DNA of 64,000 nucleotides from Polaribacter marinaquae. GTDB taxonomy: Bacteria > Bacteroidota > Bacteroidia > Flavobacteriales > Flavobacteriaceae. The notes below the pieces were generated by a model. It saw only the letters and a list, made by a program, of their open reading frames with translations, was not told the DNA's origin and did no database searches. This document shows, one piece after another, positions 25,011 through 34,289 of the stretch. The position numbers and the translations under genes are program-made. How positions within the stretch are numbered: position 1 is the first letter of the stretch; every line of letters begins with the position of its first letter. The stretch lies in the NCBI RefSeq assembly GCF_038019025.1, contig NZ_CP150496.1, forward strand, positions 1,143,501 through 1,207,500, read 5' to 3'.

Positions 25011-25514
25011 TTAGTAGTTCTCTATCACAGAATTGATAAAAGGATAATAATATTCGGTAAGAATTAAACCCTTTTTATAACCAATCATTCTACCTCTGTG
25101 ATTTACAAAAACCAACGTAGGATATGATTTAACGTGATATTTACGAATTAAATCATATGTCTCTTTTAATCTTTTTGCTTCCACCAAATCTTTATTCCTA
25201 GGATTATCAGCTTCATATAATATCAGCTCTTTGTCAGCTATATTTTTAAATTTTTCTGAATGAAATAATTTTTTATCTAAAACCTTACATGGTCCACACC
25301 AATCTGAACCTGTGAAATAAATTAAGACAGGTTTTTTTTCTTTTTTAGATTTATTTAAAGCCTCTTTATAAGAAGACTCCCAATTTGCAGTTGGCAATGG
25401 TTGTTCTATTTTACTTTCCACAACATCTTCTAGAGGTAAATCGTCTATATCTTCTTGAGCAAATAAAATCGTTGTAAATAATATTACAAACGGTGATAAA
25501 AATATTTTTTTCAT
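25011..25514 (-). CDS. Secreted thioredoxin-fold protein
   Basis: A 167-residue exported protein with a signal peptide (MKKIFLSPFVILFTTILFAQ) and a thioredoxin domain from about residue 50. The redox site is YFTGSDWCGPCKVLDKK, a CGPC motif, and a cis-Pro is present in SYPTLVFV. Proteins of this kind act as periplasmic disulfide reductases or oxidases in Bacteroidota. An acidic linker (EDIDDLPLEDVVES) separates signal and domain. It is followed by the hypothetical membrane gene and lies 40 nt after lpxK, all on the minus strand. Confidence 0.85.
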   Translation of the reverse strand: MKKIFLSPFVILFTTILFAQEDIDDLPLEDVVESKIEQPLPTANWESSYKEALNKSKKEKKPVLIYFTGSDWCGPCKVLDKKLFHSEKFKNIADKELILYEADNPRNKDLVEAKRLKETYDLIRKYHVKSYPTLVFVNHRGRMIGYKKGLILTEYYYPFINSVIENY

Positions 25515-25554
25515 TCTAAGGTTTTAATTTAAAATATCAATTATAATACCAAAT

Positions 25555-26577
25555 TTATACTTTTTCTTTTAAATGACTGTTTATTAAGGTATCAAACTTA
25601 TTTTTAGAATCATTTAAAAACAATGTTTCAATAGGTAAATAACATAAATCACTTAATTTATCATGCAATCGCACGTAATCTTTTTCGGTAGTTAAAAGAA
25701 GTTTATTACTTGGTAAGTCATCGAAATTAGTTTTAATATCATTAATTTCTTTTTCACTAAAATGATGATGATCTGCAAACTCTAAATGCTTAAAATTGAC
25801 ATTTAAATTTGATAAAAATTCTAAAAAAGGTTTCGGGTTTGCAATTCCGGTTATCAGTAAAACTTCATAATTTGCAATATCAGTAGTAGAAAATTCTTTG
25901 GAACCCAAAACTTTATTTCCGTAAGAAATTGTAGTAAAAAAAACTTCTTTATCAAACTTTTTAAGTTTTTTTAAAACTTTCGCTTTTGATGATTGATCTA
26001 AATCGTTTGGGCATTTTGTAACCAATATTACATCTGCTCTTTTTGCACCTGTTTTGCTTTCACGCAAATTTCCTGTAGGCAGCAAAAAATCATCTACAAA
26101 CAAATCGTTAAACTTTGTAAGCAAAATATTAAAACTTCCTTTTACTTTTCTATGCTGAAAAGCATCATCTAACAGAACAACTTCTGCATTTTGTTCGTTT
26201 ATCAATTTTGCAACTCCCGCTACTCTATTTGCATCAACAGCAACCGAAATAGCTTTAAACTTTTTGAAGTATTGCAACGGTTCATCACCAACATCAATCG
26301 CTTTATGAATGTCTCTTACCAACACAAAACCTTTTGTTAGTCTTTTGTAACCTCGACTTAAAACCGCTGTTTTGTATCGATTTTGCAGTAATCTAATAAG
26401 ATATTCTATCTGCGGAGTTTTACCTGTACCGCCAACACTTAAATTACCAACAACAATTATTGGCGTTTTAAAACTTGTTTCTTTAAACACGCCAACATCA
26501 AAAAATAAATTTCGAATTTTTGTTACAAAATCGTACAAAATAGCAAACGGAAATAGAAAAAATCTAAGTACTTTCAT
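25555..26577 (-). CDS. lpxK: Tetraacyldisaccharide 4'-kinase
   Basis: A 340-residue LpxK that phosphorylates the 4' position of the lipid A disaccharide at the inner-membrane face. The P-loop is VVGNLSVGGTGKTPQIEYL near residues 42-60, preceded by the single N-terminal membrane helix (LRFFLFPFAILYDFV). Family stretches RGYKRLTKGFVLV, VLLDDAFQHRKV and TTEKDYVRL are present. It indicates a Gram-negative envelope with lipid A. It is transcribed with the thioredoxin-like gene, and diverges from the Nif3 gene. Confidence 0.95.
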   Translation of the reverse strand: MKVLRFFLFPFAILYDFVTKIRNLFFDVGVFKETSFKTPIIVVGNLSVGGTGKTPQIEYLIRLLQNRYKTAVLSRGYKRLTKGFVLVRDIHKAIDVGDEPLQYFKKFKAISVAVDANRVAGVAKLINEQNAEVVLLDDAFQHRKVKGSFNILLTKFNDLFVDDFLLPTGNLRESKTGAKRADVILVTKCPNDLDQSSKAKVLKKLKKFDKEVFFTTISYGNKVLGSKEFSTTDIANYEVLLITGIANPKPFLEFLSNLNVNFKHLEFADHHHFSEKEINDIKTNFDDLPSNKLLLTTEKDYVRLHDKLSDLCYLPIETLFLNDSKNKFDTLINSHLKEKV

Positions 26578-26630
26578 TGTGGTAAAAATACATTAAAAAT
26601 GTTAACTTTGATTTTAGAAAAAAACACCAA

Positions 26631-27725
26631 ATGAAGATAAAAGAAGTAACAAATTATTTAGAAGAATTGGCTCCTTTAAATTATGCTGAAGATTTTGATA
26701 ATGTTGGCTTACTTGTTGGCAATTACAATACAGAAGTAAGCGGTGTTTTAGTTACCTTAGACACTTTAGAAGAAACTGTAGACGAAGCAATAACTAAGAA
26801 CTGTAATTTAATTATTAGTTTTCATCCTATAATTTTTGGTGGATTAAAAAAACTTAACGGGAATTCTTACGTAGAAAAAGTTGTTTTAAAAGCGATAAAA
26901 AATGATATCGCAATTTATGCAACTCATACAGCTTTAGACAATTCTAATAACGGAGTGTCTGCAAAAATGTGCGAAGTATTAGGATTAAAAAATCAGAAAA
27001 TATTAATTCCGAAAAAAGGAATTATAAAAAAACTAACAACTTTTGTACCTGTTAAAGATGCAAAAGAATTGCAAAAACACCTTTTTGATGCCGGCGCTGG
27101 AAATATTGGTAATTATAGTGAATGTTCTTTTAGCGTAAACGGCATCGGAACTTTTATGGGCAATGAAAACTCAAATCCTGTTCTTGGAGAAAAAGGTAAA
27201 AGACATTCTGAAAACGAAACTCAAATAAGTATTCTTTTTGAAAGTAAAAATGAATATGCTGTTTTAAATACTTTAAAAAATAAGCACCCATATGAAGAAG
27301 TTGCTTATGAAATAATTACTTTAGAGAATACACATCAAAACATAGGAATGGGAATGATTGGCGAATTACCAAGCGCTATGGATGAAAAAGAATTTTTAGT
27401 ATATTTAAAGGATAAAATGAAAACAGCATGTGTTAGACATTCTGAATTGATTCATAAAAAAATAAAAACAGTTGCAGTACTAGGCGGATCGGGTAGTTTT
27501 GCTATTTCTAATGCCAAAAGAGCTGGTGCAGATACTTATGTAAGTGCAGATTTTAAATATCATGAGTTTTTTAAAGCTGAAAAAAGCATTTTATTGGCAG
27601 ATATTGGTCATTATGAGAGCGAACAGTTTACAAAAAACCTTTTGGTTGACTATCTTACGAAAAAATTTAGTAATTTTGCAATCGTTTTATCAGAAAAAAG
27701 TACAAATCCAATTTATTACATATAA
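26631..27725 (+). CDS. Nif3-like dinuclear metal-centre protein (YqfO/GTP cyclohydrolase I type 2-like)
   Basis: A 364-residue Nif3-family protein with an insert. The two Nif3 halves flank a PII/CutA-like insert (about residues 130-240) as in YqfO. Metal-site residues seen are ISFHPIIFGGLKK (one of the usual His pair is Phe), YATHTALDNSNNG, and the C-terminal DIGHYESEQF. The biochemical activity of the family is unsettled. It is followed 2 nt later by the coiled-coil zinc-ribbon-like gene, a pairing common in Bacteroidota, suggesting they work together. Confidence 0.88.
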   Translation: MKIKEVTNYLEELAPLNYAEDFDNVGLLVGNYNTEVSGVLVTLDTLEETVDEAITKNCNLIISFHPIIFGGLKKLNGNSYVEKVVLKAIKNDIAIYATHTALDNSNNGVSAKMCEVLGLKNQKILIPKKGIIKKLTTFVPVKDAKELQKHLFDAGAGNIGNYSECSFSVNGIGTFMGNENSNPVLGEKGKRHSENETQISILFESKNEYAVLNTLKNKHPYEEVAYEIITLENTHQNIGMGMIGELPSAMDEKEFLVYLKDKMKTACVRHSELIHKKIKTVAVLGGSGSFAISNAKRAGADTYVSADFKYHEFFKAEKSILLADIGHYESEQFTKNLLVDYLTKKFSNFAIVLSEKSTNPIYYI

Positions 27726-27727
27726 AC

Positions 27728-28501
27728 ATGGCAAAGAAGAAAGAAATTTCAGTAGAGCAAAAATTAAGAGCATTGTATGACTTACAATTAATAGACTCTA
27801 GAATTGACGAAATTAGAAACGTAAGAGGTGAATTGCCTTTAGAAGTTGAAGATTTAGAAGATGAAGTTGCCGGATTGAATAAGCGTATTTCTAACTTAGC
27901 AGAAGATGCTTCTAATTTAGAAACAGAAATCAATAACAAGAAACAAGCTATAGAAGATTCTAAAGCATTGATGTCTAAATATGAAGAGCAGCAAAAAAAT
28001 GTTAGAAATAACAGAGAGTTTGATTCTTTATCTAAAGAAATTGAGTTTCAAGATTTAGAAATTCAATTAGCAGAAAAAAGAATTAACGAGTACAAAGCTA
28101 AAATTGCTCAGAAAAATGAAGTAATCGACGCTACCAAAGAAAAGTTAGCAAAACAAGAAAAGCACTTAAGCCATAAAAAGGCAGAATTAGATGCTATCTT
28201 AAAAGAAACTGAGAAAGAAGAAAAACTTTTAGGTGAAAAATCTGAAGAGTTTTCTAAATCTTTAGATGCGCACTTATTTTCTGCATACACAAGAATTAGA
28301 AATAAAGTAAAAAATGGTTTAGCAGTTGTAGCTATCGAAAGAGGTGCTTCTGGAGGTTCTTACTTTACAATACCACCACAAGTGCAATTAGAAATTGCAA
28401 ACAGAAAGAAAATTACAATTGATGAGCATAGTGGACGTATCTTAGTTGATGCTGCATTAGCAAACGAAGAGAAAGAGAAAATGGATAAATTATTTTCTTA
28501 A
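27728..28501 (+). CDS. Coiled-coil protein of the C4 zinc-ribbon (CT398-like) family, cysteines lost
   Basis: A 257-residue protein. Residues about 15-180 are one long coiled coil (a helical hairpin), and 195-245 match the zinc-ribbon tail of the CT398/zf-RING_7 family. Where that family usually has two CxxC pairs, this protein has GASGGSYFTIPPQ (Ser208, Ser211) and IDEHSGRILVD (Asp232, Ser235); there is no cysteine in the whole protein, so it cannot bind zinc this way. The fold seems kept without the metal. It is co-transcribed with Nif3. Its role is unknown, possibly a scaffold. Confidence 0.82.
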   Translation: MAKKKEISVEQKLRALYDLQLIDSRIDEIRNVRGELPLEVEDLEDEVAGLNKRISNLAEDASNLETEINNKKQAIEDSKALMSKYEEQQKNVRNNREFDSLSKEIEFQDLEIQLAEKRINEYKAKIAQKNEVIDATKEKLAKQEKHLSHKKAELDAILKETEKEEKLLGEKSEEFSKSLDAHLFSAYTRIRNKVKNGLAVVAIERGASGGSYFTIPPQVQLEIANRKKITIDEHSGRILVDAALANEEKEKMDKLFS

Positions 28502-28521
28502 TCATCAAATTAATATCATAA

Positions 28522-28551
28522 AAAAACTCGAAGCTAAGCTTCGAGTTTTTT
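28522..28551. terminator. Bidirectional terminator
   Basis: AAAAACTCGAAGC and GCTTCGAGTTTTT pair perfectly around a short loop, with T and A runs on either side. It sits between the convergent zinc-ribbon-like and DUF349 genes. Confidence 0.9.
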
Positions 28552-28572
28552 TATTTTACAGAATACATTATA

Positions 28573-30456
28573 CTAGTAATCTAGCTTTTTAATGTAATTT
28601 AATTTTTCTTTCCAGATAGCCAAGTCTTCTTTAAACTCTTCGATTCTATTTTTTACATTTATTACTAAAGGATTATCATCTTTCGCATTCGAAAAGAATC
28701 CTAAATTATTTTCTAGTTGCTGCATTTCTCTTACTACTTCATCAATCTTTTTTCTAACAAACAACTGTTCAGAATCTAATTTTCTAAAATCATTATTAGC
28801 CATAAAACCATCTACAACATTTGTAAATTTTAACATAGCAACTTCTTTTTTGTCTAAAGATAAACTCTCTAATAATTTATCTATTTGCTTGTTAAACTTA
28901 CCTTCTAAATGTCTTACATTTCTTGGCAAAGCACCTAAATCTTTCCAAGCTTGTATGGCATCTAAAACACTTTCTTTAGTATGTTCTTTGTCTTCTTTTA
29001 AAGACTCTAAAAATTCTTTTTTAGCGTTTACTACTTCTTGTTGCTCTTCACTCACAGAATTTTTATGCTTATGAAATCTATCAAAATATGTGTTACAAGC
29101 TGTTTTAAACTTATTCCAAATATCATCAGAAAACTTTCTAGGTACATGACCTATTTTTTTCCAATCAGACTGAATTTTCTTTAAAGTATCTGTTGCCACT
29201 GCCCAATCTTCACTATCTTTTAAAGATTCTGCAACTTCGATTAAAGCTAATTTTTTCTTTAAATTATCTTGCTGTTCTTTCTTTTCTTCTTTATAGAATT
29301 GATTTTTAGAGCTATTAAACTTTTTTGTAGCTGCTTTAAACTTTTGCCAAACTTCTTCACTCTTAGCATACGGTAATTTACCAGCATTAAAATACTCTTG
29401 TCTTAACTTTTCTATATCGTTAATACTGTTTTGCCAATCTTTATGGGTTTTATTACCAGAAGTATCATAAGCATCTAACCTTTCTATTACTAATAATTTC
29501 TGATTAATAATTTCTTGGTATTTCGATTTCATATCACGAAAGTATTCATGACGCTTATCGTGAATTTTTTTTGTAGCAGCACTAAACTTTTGCCAAACCT
29601 CTTCTCTTACTTCTTTTGCAACAGGACCAATGTCTTCTTTCCATATTTTATGAAGCTCTTGCAACTCTTTAAAAGCTGTATTAACATCATTAGAATTAGC
29701 TAATTCTTCTGCCTTAGCTACTATTTTTAATTTTTCTTCTAAATTATTTTTAAAATCTAAATCTCTAAAATCATTACTTAAATGTAATAAATCATAAAAA
29801 CGCTCTACATGATGATGGTATGTTTTCCAAGTATCATTGTATCTATTTTTAGAAACTGGCCCAATAGAACGCCAAGTGTCTTGCAAAGCTCTAAACTCGT
29901 TATACATAGTTTTAGAGTCGGCATTTTCGATAAGATTTTTTAAACCTTCAATAACCTCTTCTCTTTTAGCTAAGTTAGCATTCATTTGCTTTTCTAAAGC
30001 ATTATAATGTGCGTCTCTTTGCTTTTTATATTCAGACAATAAGCTATTATACTCTCCTTTTACAGGACTCGAAAATTGAAAATCGATAGAATTACCGCCT
30101 TCATCTAAAAAAGCTTTCTTCTTATCTGCTAATAATGCGCCAAATTTTGCATTAAAAGCCGTTTTAATACTTTCAACTTCGTTTTTAATTTTATTTACAG
30201 GATTGTTAGATAATGTATCTTGTAACTCTTTAACAAGTTCTTCTAAAGAAAGAATCGTATAATCTTTTTCTTCTTTAACTACAGATTCTTCTGAATCTTC
30301 TGCTTTTTCTGCTACAGAATTCTCTACTTCTTCTACAGCTTTTAAAATCGCATCATCTTCTGCTGATGAAGCCTCTGTATTTTTTTGTTCTAGATTAGAA
30401 GTCTCATTAACTACTTCTACTTTCTTATCCTCGTTATCATTATTGTTATCTAACAT
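28573..30456 (-). CDS. DUF349 repeat protein
   Basis: A 627-residue acidic protein. The first ~90 residues are Glu/Asp/Ser-rich and likely disordered; the rest is made of repeated ~70-residue helical DUF349 units with a recurring W-K/W-Q and PxxxxEEVWQKF pattern (for example APVAKEVREEVWQKFSAAT-like and LPYAKSEEVWQKFKAATKKF). No signal or membrane segment is present, so it is cytoplasmic. Its role is unknown. It lies downstream of the aroE/DUF368 genes on the same strand but 98 bp away, and may be its own unit. Confidence 0.85.
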   Translation of the reverse strand: MLDNNNDNEDKKVEVVNETSNLEQKNTEASSAEDDAILKAVEEVENSVAEKAEDSEESVVKEEKDYTILSLEELVKELQDTLSNNPVNKIKNEVESIKTAFNAKFGALLADKKKAFLDEGGNSIDFQFSSPVKGEYNSLLSEYKKQRDAHYNALEKQMNANLAKREEVIEGLKNLIENADSKTMYNEFRALQDTWRSIGPVSKNRYNDTWKTYHHHVERFYDLLHLSNDFRDLDFKNNLEEKLKIVAKAEELANSNDVNTAFKELQELHKIWKEDIGPVAKEVREEVWQKFSAATKKIHDKRHEYFRDMKSKYQEIINQKLLVIERLDAYDTSGNKTHKDWQNSINDIEKLRQEYFNAGKLPYAKSEEVWQKFKAATKKFNSSKNQFYKEEKKEQQDNLKKKLALIEVAESLKDSEDWAVATDTLKKIQSDWKKIGHVPRKFSDDIWNKFKTACNTYFDRFHKHKNSVSEEQQEVVNAKKEFLESLKEDKEHTKESVLDAIQAWKDLGALPRNVRHLEGKFNKQIDKLLESLSLDKKEVAMLKFTNVVDGFMANNDFRKLDSEQLFVRKKIDEVVREMQQLENNLGFFSNAKDDNPLVINVKNRIEEFKEDLAIWKEKLNYIKKLDY

Positions 30457-30554
30457 ATCTACAATGTTTAAGTTCGTTTAATAATACACTATTATTATAG
30501 TTTATAAATATAAGTACAACTTACTAGTTATACAAAATGTTCGGTTAAAATATA

Positions 30555-31313
30555 CTATTTGTTTTCGTTCCAGATGCGCCAAGATTCTTCTGCTTGTAAT
30601 TCTAGCATTTCATAACCATTTTTAATTGCCGCACCTTTCTCTTTTCCTTTCGCTAAAAAACTAGATATTTCTGGATTATAAATTAAATCGAATAACAAGT
30701 GCTTTTCAGTTAAATATTGATACGGAATATTTGGACATAAATGCGTATTTGGCGAAGTACCAAGTGGTGTACAATTAATTATTACCGTAAAATCTTTTAT
30801 TATTTCTTCGGATAAATCACTATAAGAAACTTCTTTTTTTCCTGAAGGATTTCTAGAAACGAATTTAAATTTGATATCATTTTTCTTTAAAGCATAGGCA
30901 ATTGCTTTTGATGCACCGCCAGTTCCTAAAATTAAAGCTTTGGTATGATGCTTTTTAAGAAAAGGCTTAATTGATTTTTCAAAACCAACAACATCTGTGT
31001 TATAACCTTTTAAATTTCCTCTTTTGGTAAATTTAATTGTATTAACTGCCCCTATTTCTTCTGCCGTTTTATCTAACTTATCTAAATATTTAATTACTTC
31101 TTCTTTATACGGAATTGTAACATTTATACCACTTACAAATTCTTCATTTTTAATAACTGCTGGCAGTTCTTTTATATCTTGAAGATCAAAATTTTTATAA
31201 TTATAAGTAGACAAACCTAATTTTTTAAATTTATCAGCAAAATAACCTCTAGAAAAAGAGTAAGAAATATCTTTACCTAAAAGACCAAAAACTTTATTTT
31301 TTTGTTTTTCCAT
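30555..31313 (-). CDS. aroE: Shikimate dehydrogenase
   Basis: A 252-residue AroE. It reduces 3-dehydroshikimate to shikimate with NADPH. The substrate-binding start is FGLLGKDISYSFSRGYF, the catalytic Lys is in GINVTIPYKEEVIKYLD, the cofactor fold is ALILGTGGASKAIAYAL, and the C-terminal NGYEMLELQAEESWRIWN is typical. It is a little shorter than the E. coli enzyme, as common in Bacteroidota. The start overlaps the end of the DUF368 gene by 20 nt, so they are translationally coupled. Confidence 0.93.
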   Translation of the reverse strand: MEKQKNKVFGLLGKDISYSFSRGYFADKFKKLGLSTYNYKNFDLQDIKELPAVIKNEEFVSGINVTIPYKEEVIKYLDKLDKTAEEIGAVNTIKFTKRGNLKGYNTDVVGFEKSIKPFLKKHHTKALILGTGGASKAIAYALKKNDIKFKFVSRNPSGKKEVSYSDLSEEIIKDFTVIINCTPLGTSPNTHLCPNIPYQYLTEKHLLFDLIYNPEISSFLAKGKEKGAAIKNGYEMLELQAEESWRIWNENK

Positions 31314-32301
31314 AAAAATCGATTATTAAAATTAATGCAATACCTAAAATAATATAAAATATAGCAAACCATGTTTCTGATGAAGAAAAATCTGGCATAA
31401 ATCTAGTGTAGTTTTCTACGATTCTATTTCCTTTATTATCTAGTAAATACTTATTATCAACAGCTAAATAAACAGCTTTTTTAAACGGCCAAACAATACC
31501 TAAAGAGCCTGTTATAAAACCTATTATAACAGCAGTAACTATTGCATTATATCTTTTTAAAACATATCCTAAAACATGACTTATAGAAACCAATCCAAAA
31601 GCAGAACCTGCCGTAAAAACTGATATTATTTTTAAGTATCTTATTTTTTCTGGATCAGATAAAACATCAAAATTACCTATTAGTAAATTGGTGACTACAA
31701 AAAATAATTCGTTAACAGCATCTACTAAAAGTAAAACGTAATTACCCATTAAAATTAAGATGAAAGAGCCCGAAAGTCCGGGTAAAGTCATACCAGAAAC
31801 ACCAACAATTCCACAGAAAAAAACAAACCATAAATTGTCATTTTCTCCTGCAGGTTTTAAAAAACTTATCCCTAAACCTATACTTGCACCAATTATTAAC
31901 GAAATAATATTTTTACGATTCCATTCTCCAAAGTCTTTACCTATATAATAAATAGAACCGATTATCATGCCGAAAAACCAGCTCCAAACATAAAGCTCGT
32001 AATGCTCTAAAAAATAATCTAAAACCAATGAAATACTAAAGTAGCTAAAAATACTTCCACCCATTATCAGTAATAAAAACTGACCGTTGACGTATGAATA
32101 AAAACTCGAAAACCTACCGCTAATTAATAATTTAAGCGCTGTAATGTTTACTTTTCTAAAAGACTGAATTAACTCTTCATAAAACCCAAACACAAAAGAA
32201 ACTGTTCCTCCAGAAACACCAGGTACTTTATTTGCAGCACCCATTGCCAAACCTTTTAAAAAAAGATACAACTTTTGTAAGAAAGTTCTTTCAACCTGCA
32301 T
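31294..32301 (-). CDS. DUF368 membrane protein (polyprenyl-phosphate translocase family), copy 2
   Basis: A 335-residue inner-membrane protein with eight or more helices. The signature GLAMGAANKVPGVSGGTVSFVFGFYEELI near the start and the repeated GVSGMTLPGLSGSFILILMGNY half-way along are the inverted-repeat hallmarks of DUF368. Members (PopT) were reported to recycle undecaprenyl phosphate across the inner membrane, so a role in cell-wall or surface-glycan lipid carrier recycling is likely by family. It starts at the TAATG overlap with the preceding paralogue and overlaps aroE. Confidence 0.88.
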   Translation of the reverse strand: MQVERTFLQKLYLFLKGLAMGAANKVPGVSGGTVSFVFGFYEELIQSFRKVNITALKLLISGRFSSFYSYVNGQFLLLIMGGSIFSYFSISLVLDYFLEHYELYVWSWFFGMIIGSIYYIGKDFGEWNRKNIISLIIGASIGLGISFLKPAGENDNLWFVFFCGIVGVSGMTLPGLSGSFILILMGNYVLLLVDAVNELFFVVTNLLIGNFDVLSDPEKIRYLKIISVFTAGSAFGLVSISHVLGYVLKRYNAIVTAVIIGFITGSLGIVWPFKKAVYLAVDNKYLLDNKGNRIVENYTRFMPDFSSSETWFAIFYIILGIALILIIDFYGKTKK

Positions 32302-33224
32302 TATGCTTTTTTAACCGCTAATTTTTCCATTAATAAAATAAGCACAAAACCAACTATTGCTAAAACTACTGCCATTAATAATTTCGGATCTCCATCAAAA
32401 GAATTCGGAGAAATACTAACTTGTTTTAATGGCACTTCTATTCCGTGAGAATTTATACGTGTAGTTATAGTTTCTTTCCAAGGCCAAATCTTGTTTAAAG
32501 AACCAATTATAAAACCTGTTAATACCGCTAATGTGTAGTTTTTATAATTTGCAAACATCCATTTTAAAATCTTAGAAAAAGATAACAAACCTACAATTGC
32601 ACCCAAACCAACTGCCGCTATTGTTTTAATATCTCTATCATTTACGGCAGATAAAATTGGTTTATAAGCACCTAATAAAACTAAAATAAACGCACCAGAA
32701 ACACCTGGTAAAATCATTGCGCAAATTGCAATTGCGCCTGCCAAAAACATAAATAACAAAGAAGAACTTTCTGTAACTAACGGATTAAGCGTTGTGATAA
32801 AATATGCTACAAAAGCACCTACGATTAAAATTGTGTAGGTTATAAAATTCCATTTTGTGATTTGTTTACCAATGTAAATAATACTTGCTAAAACTAATCC
32901 GAAGAAAAAAGACCATAATAAAACTGGTTCATTTTCTAACAACCACTTTATTGTTTTGGCTAAAGAAATTATACTTATAAAAATTCCGATAAAAAGAGCC
33001 AATAAAAAAGAGCCGTTTACTTGTTTCCAGGCAGCTTTAATTCCGTCTGATTTTAAAGTTTTTAACAAGCCTAAATTAACGTTAGCAATAGAGCCTAAAA
33101 GCTCTTCATAAATTCCAGAAATAAATGCAATTGTTCCTCCAGAAACACCAGGCACAACATCTGCAGCACCCATTGCCATTCCTTTTAAAGCTATGACTAA
33201 ATAGTCTTTTATACCTCTTCCCAT
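32301..33224 (-). CDS. DUF368 membrane protein (polyprenyl-phosphate translocase family), copy 1
   Basis: A 307-residue paralogue of the adjacent DUF368 gene, with GMAMGAADVVPGVSGGTIAFISGIYEELL near the start and AICAMILPGVSGAFILVLLGAY in the middle. It shares the translocase fold of family DUF368 (PopT). The two copies are related but clearly diverged, so the duplication is not recent. Its stop overlaps the next start by one base (TAATG), indicating coupled translation. It is the first gene of a set copy 1, copy 2, aroE. Confidence 0.88.
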   Translation of the reverse strand: MGRGIKDYLVIALKGMAMGAADVVPGVSGGTIAFISGIYEELLGSIANVNLGLLKTLKSDGIKAAWKQVNGSFLLALFIGIFISIISLAKTIKWLLENEPVLLWSFFFGLVLASIIYIGKQITKWNFITYTILIVGAFVAYFITTLNPLVTESSSLLFMFLAGAIAICAMILPGVSGAFILVLLGAYKPILSAVNDRDIKTIAAVGLGAIVGLLSFSKILKWMFANYKNYTLAVLTGFIIGSLNKIWPWKETITTRINSHGIEVPLKQVSISPNSFDGDPKLLMAVVLAIVGFVLILLMEKLAVKKA

Positions 33225-33319
33225 TTTATTTTGTTATTTTTGTAAAAAACGAAGATAATAGAATTTAAAGAGAAAATAGAACCTTTATTTTATTTGTAAC
33301 TTTTTATTGACATAGAAAA

Positions 33320-33481
33320 ATGGCCAAGAAAGGAAAAGAAAAAAACACTGCTAATAAAGCTAAACATACTAAGTTAATGAATAGAAAAATTAACAAAGTA
33401 AAGTTAGAAAAACAGTTACATAAAGAACGTTTAAAAGCAATTATTAAAAAAGCCAACGAAGCCAAAAATAATGAAGCATAG
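33320..33481 (+). CDS. Small lysine-rich basic protein
   Basis: A 53-residue open frame starting ATG 33320 (MAKKGKEKNTANKAKH) and ending TAG 33479-33481, overlapping the start of the SGNH hydrolase by 11 nt (ATGAAGCATAG). About a third of its residues are Lys or Arg and it is predicted all-helical, so it may bind nucleic acid or ribosomes. I recognise no family. The overlap with a solid gene and the natural start favour it being real, but it is short. Confidence 0.6.
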   Translation: MAKKGKEKNTANKAKHTKLMNRKINKVKLEKQLHKERLKAIIKKANEAKNNEA

Positions 33482-34247
33482 TTTAAAATATAATTTAGGC
33501 GTAGTTACTTCTTTACCTCTCTTACCTTTGCTATATTTTCAAGGAAAAAATATTAGAAAAAATGTACCAACATTACCAGAAGCAAAAGAAACTATAGGTT
33601 TTGTAAATAATAATTTCTCTTCGGATTTACACATTCTTACTATCGGAGAAAGTACAATTGCAGGTGTTGGTGTAGATTATCATATAAACGGATTTACCGG
33701 CGCTTTGGCAACAACGCTTTCTACTAAATTACAAAAAAATATACATTGGCGTGTGTATGCAAGAAGCGGATATACTGTAGCAAAAGTAACTACTAAAATA
33801 ATACCTAAAATTGAAGAGACTAAAGTCGATATAATTGTTATCGGAATGGGCGGAAATGATGCTTTTACCTTAAATTCTCCAAAGAAATGGTTAAAAGATA
33901 TCGAAAATTTAATTAATTCTATTCAAAAAAAGTTTCCAGAGACACCTATTTACTTTACAAACATGCCACCTATTAAAGAGTTTCCGGCATTTACAAAAAC
34001 AATAAAATTTGTAATCGGAAATTTAGTTGAGATTTTGGGATCTGAACTGAAGAATTACCTTAAATCTAAAAAAAATATTTTTTATTATGATGAAGTTATC
34101 ACGCTAAAAAACTGGAGTAAAAGAAACAATTTGTCTCATAAAAATTCAAGTCTTTATTTTAGTGATGGCGTTCATCCATCAGAATTAACTTATAAAATAT
34201 GGGCTAAAGAAATGGCTACATTTATAAGTTCTAAATTTAAGGCATAA
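33471..34247 (+). CDS. SGNH/GDSL hydrolase
   Basis: A 258-residue esterase/lipase-like enzyme of the SGNH family. Block I with the nucleophile Ser is ILTIGESTIAGVGVD, block III with Asn is VIGMGGNDAF, and block V with Asp/His is SDGVHPSELTY. The oxyanion Gly is in the block II region (ARSGYTVAKV). The N-terminal hydrophobic stretch may anchor it in the membrane. The substrate is unknown. It overlaps the small basic protein gene and is convergent with the DUF6952 gene. Confidence 0.88.
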   Translation: MKHSLKYNLGVVTSLPLLPLLYFQGKNIRKNVPTLPEAKETIGFVNNNFSSDLHILTIGESTIAGVGVDYHINGFTGALATTLSTKLQKNIHWRVYARSGYTVAKVTTKIIPKIEETKVDIIVIGMGGNDAFTLNSPKKWLKDIENLINSIQKKFPETPIYFTNMPPIKEFPAFTKTIKFVIGNLVEILGSELKNYLKSKKNIFYYDEVITLKNWSKRNNLSHKNSSLYFSDGVHPSELTYKIWAKEMATFISSKFKA

Positions 34248-34277
34248 AAAAACCTCAAGCTTTTACTTAAGGTCTGT
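34246..34277. terminator. Possible terminator between SGNH hydrolase and DUF6952
   Basis: ACCTCAAG and CTTAAGGT pair with one bulge around a short loop, flanked by an A-run. It is weaker than other terminators in the window. Confidence 0.4.
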
Positions 34278-34289
34278 TTTATAAATAGA

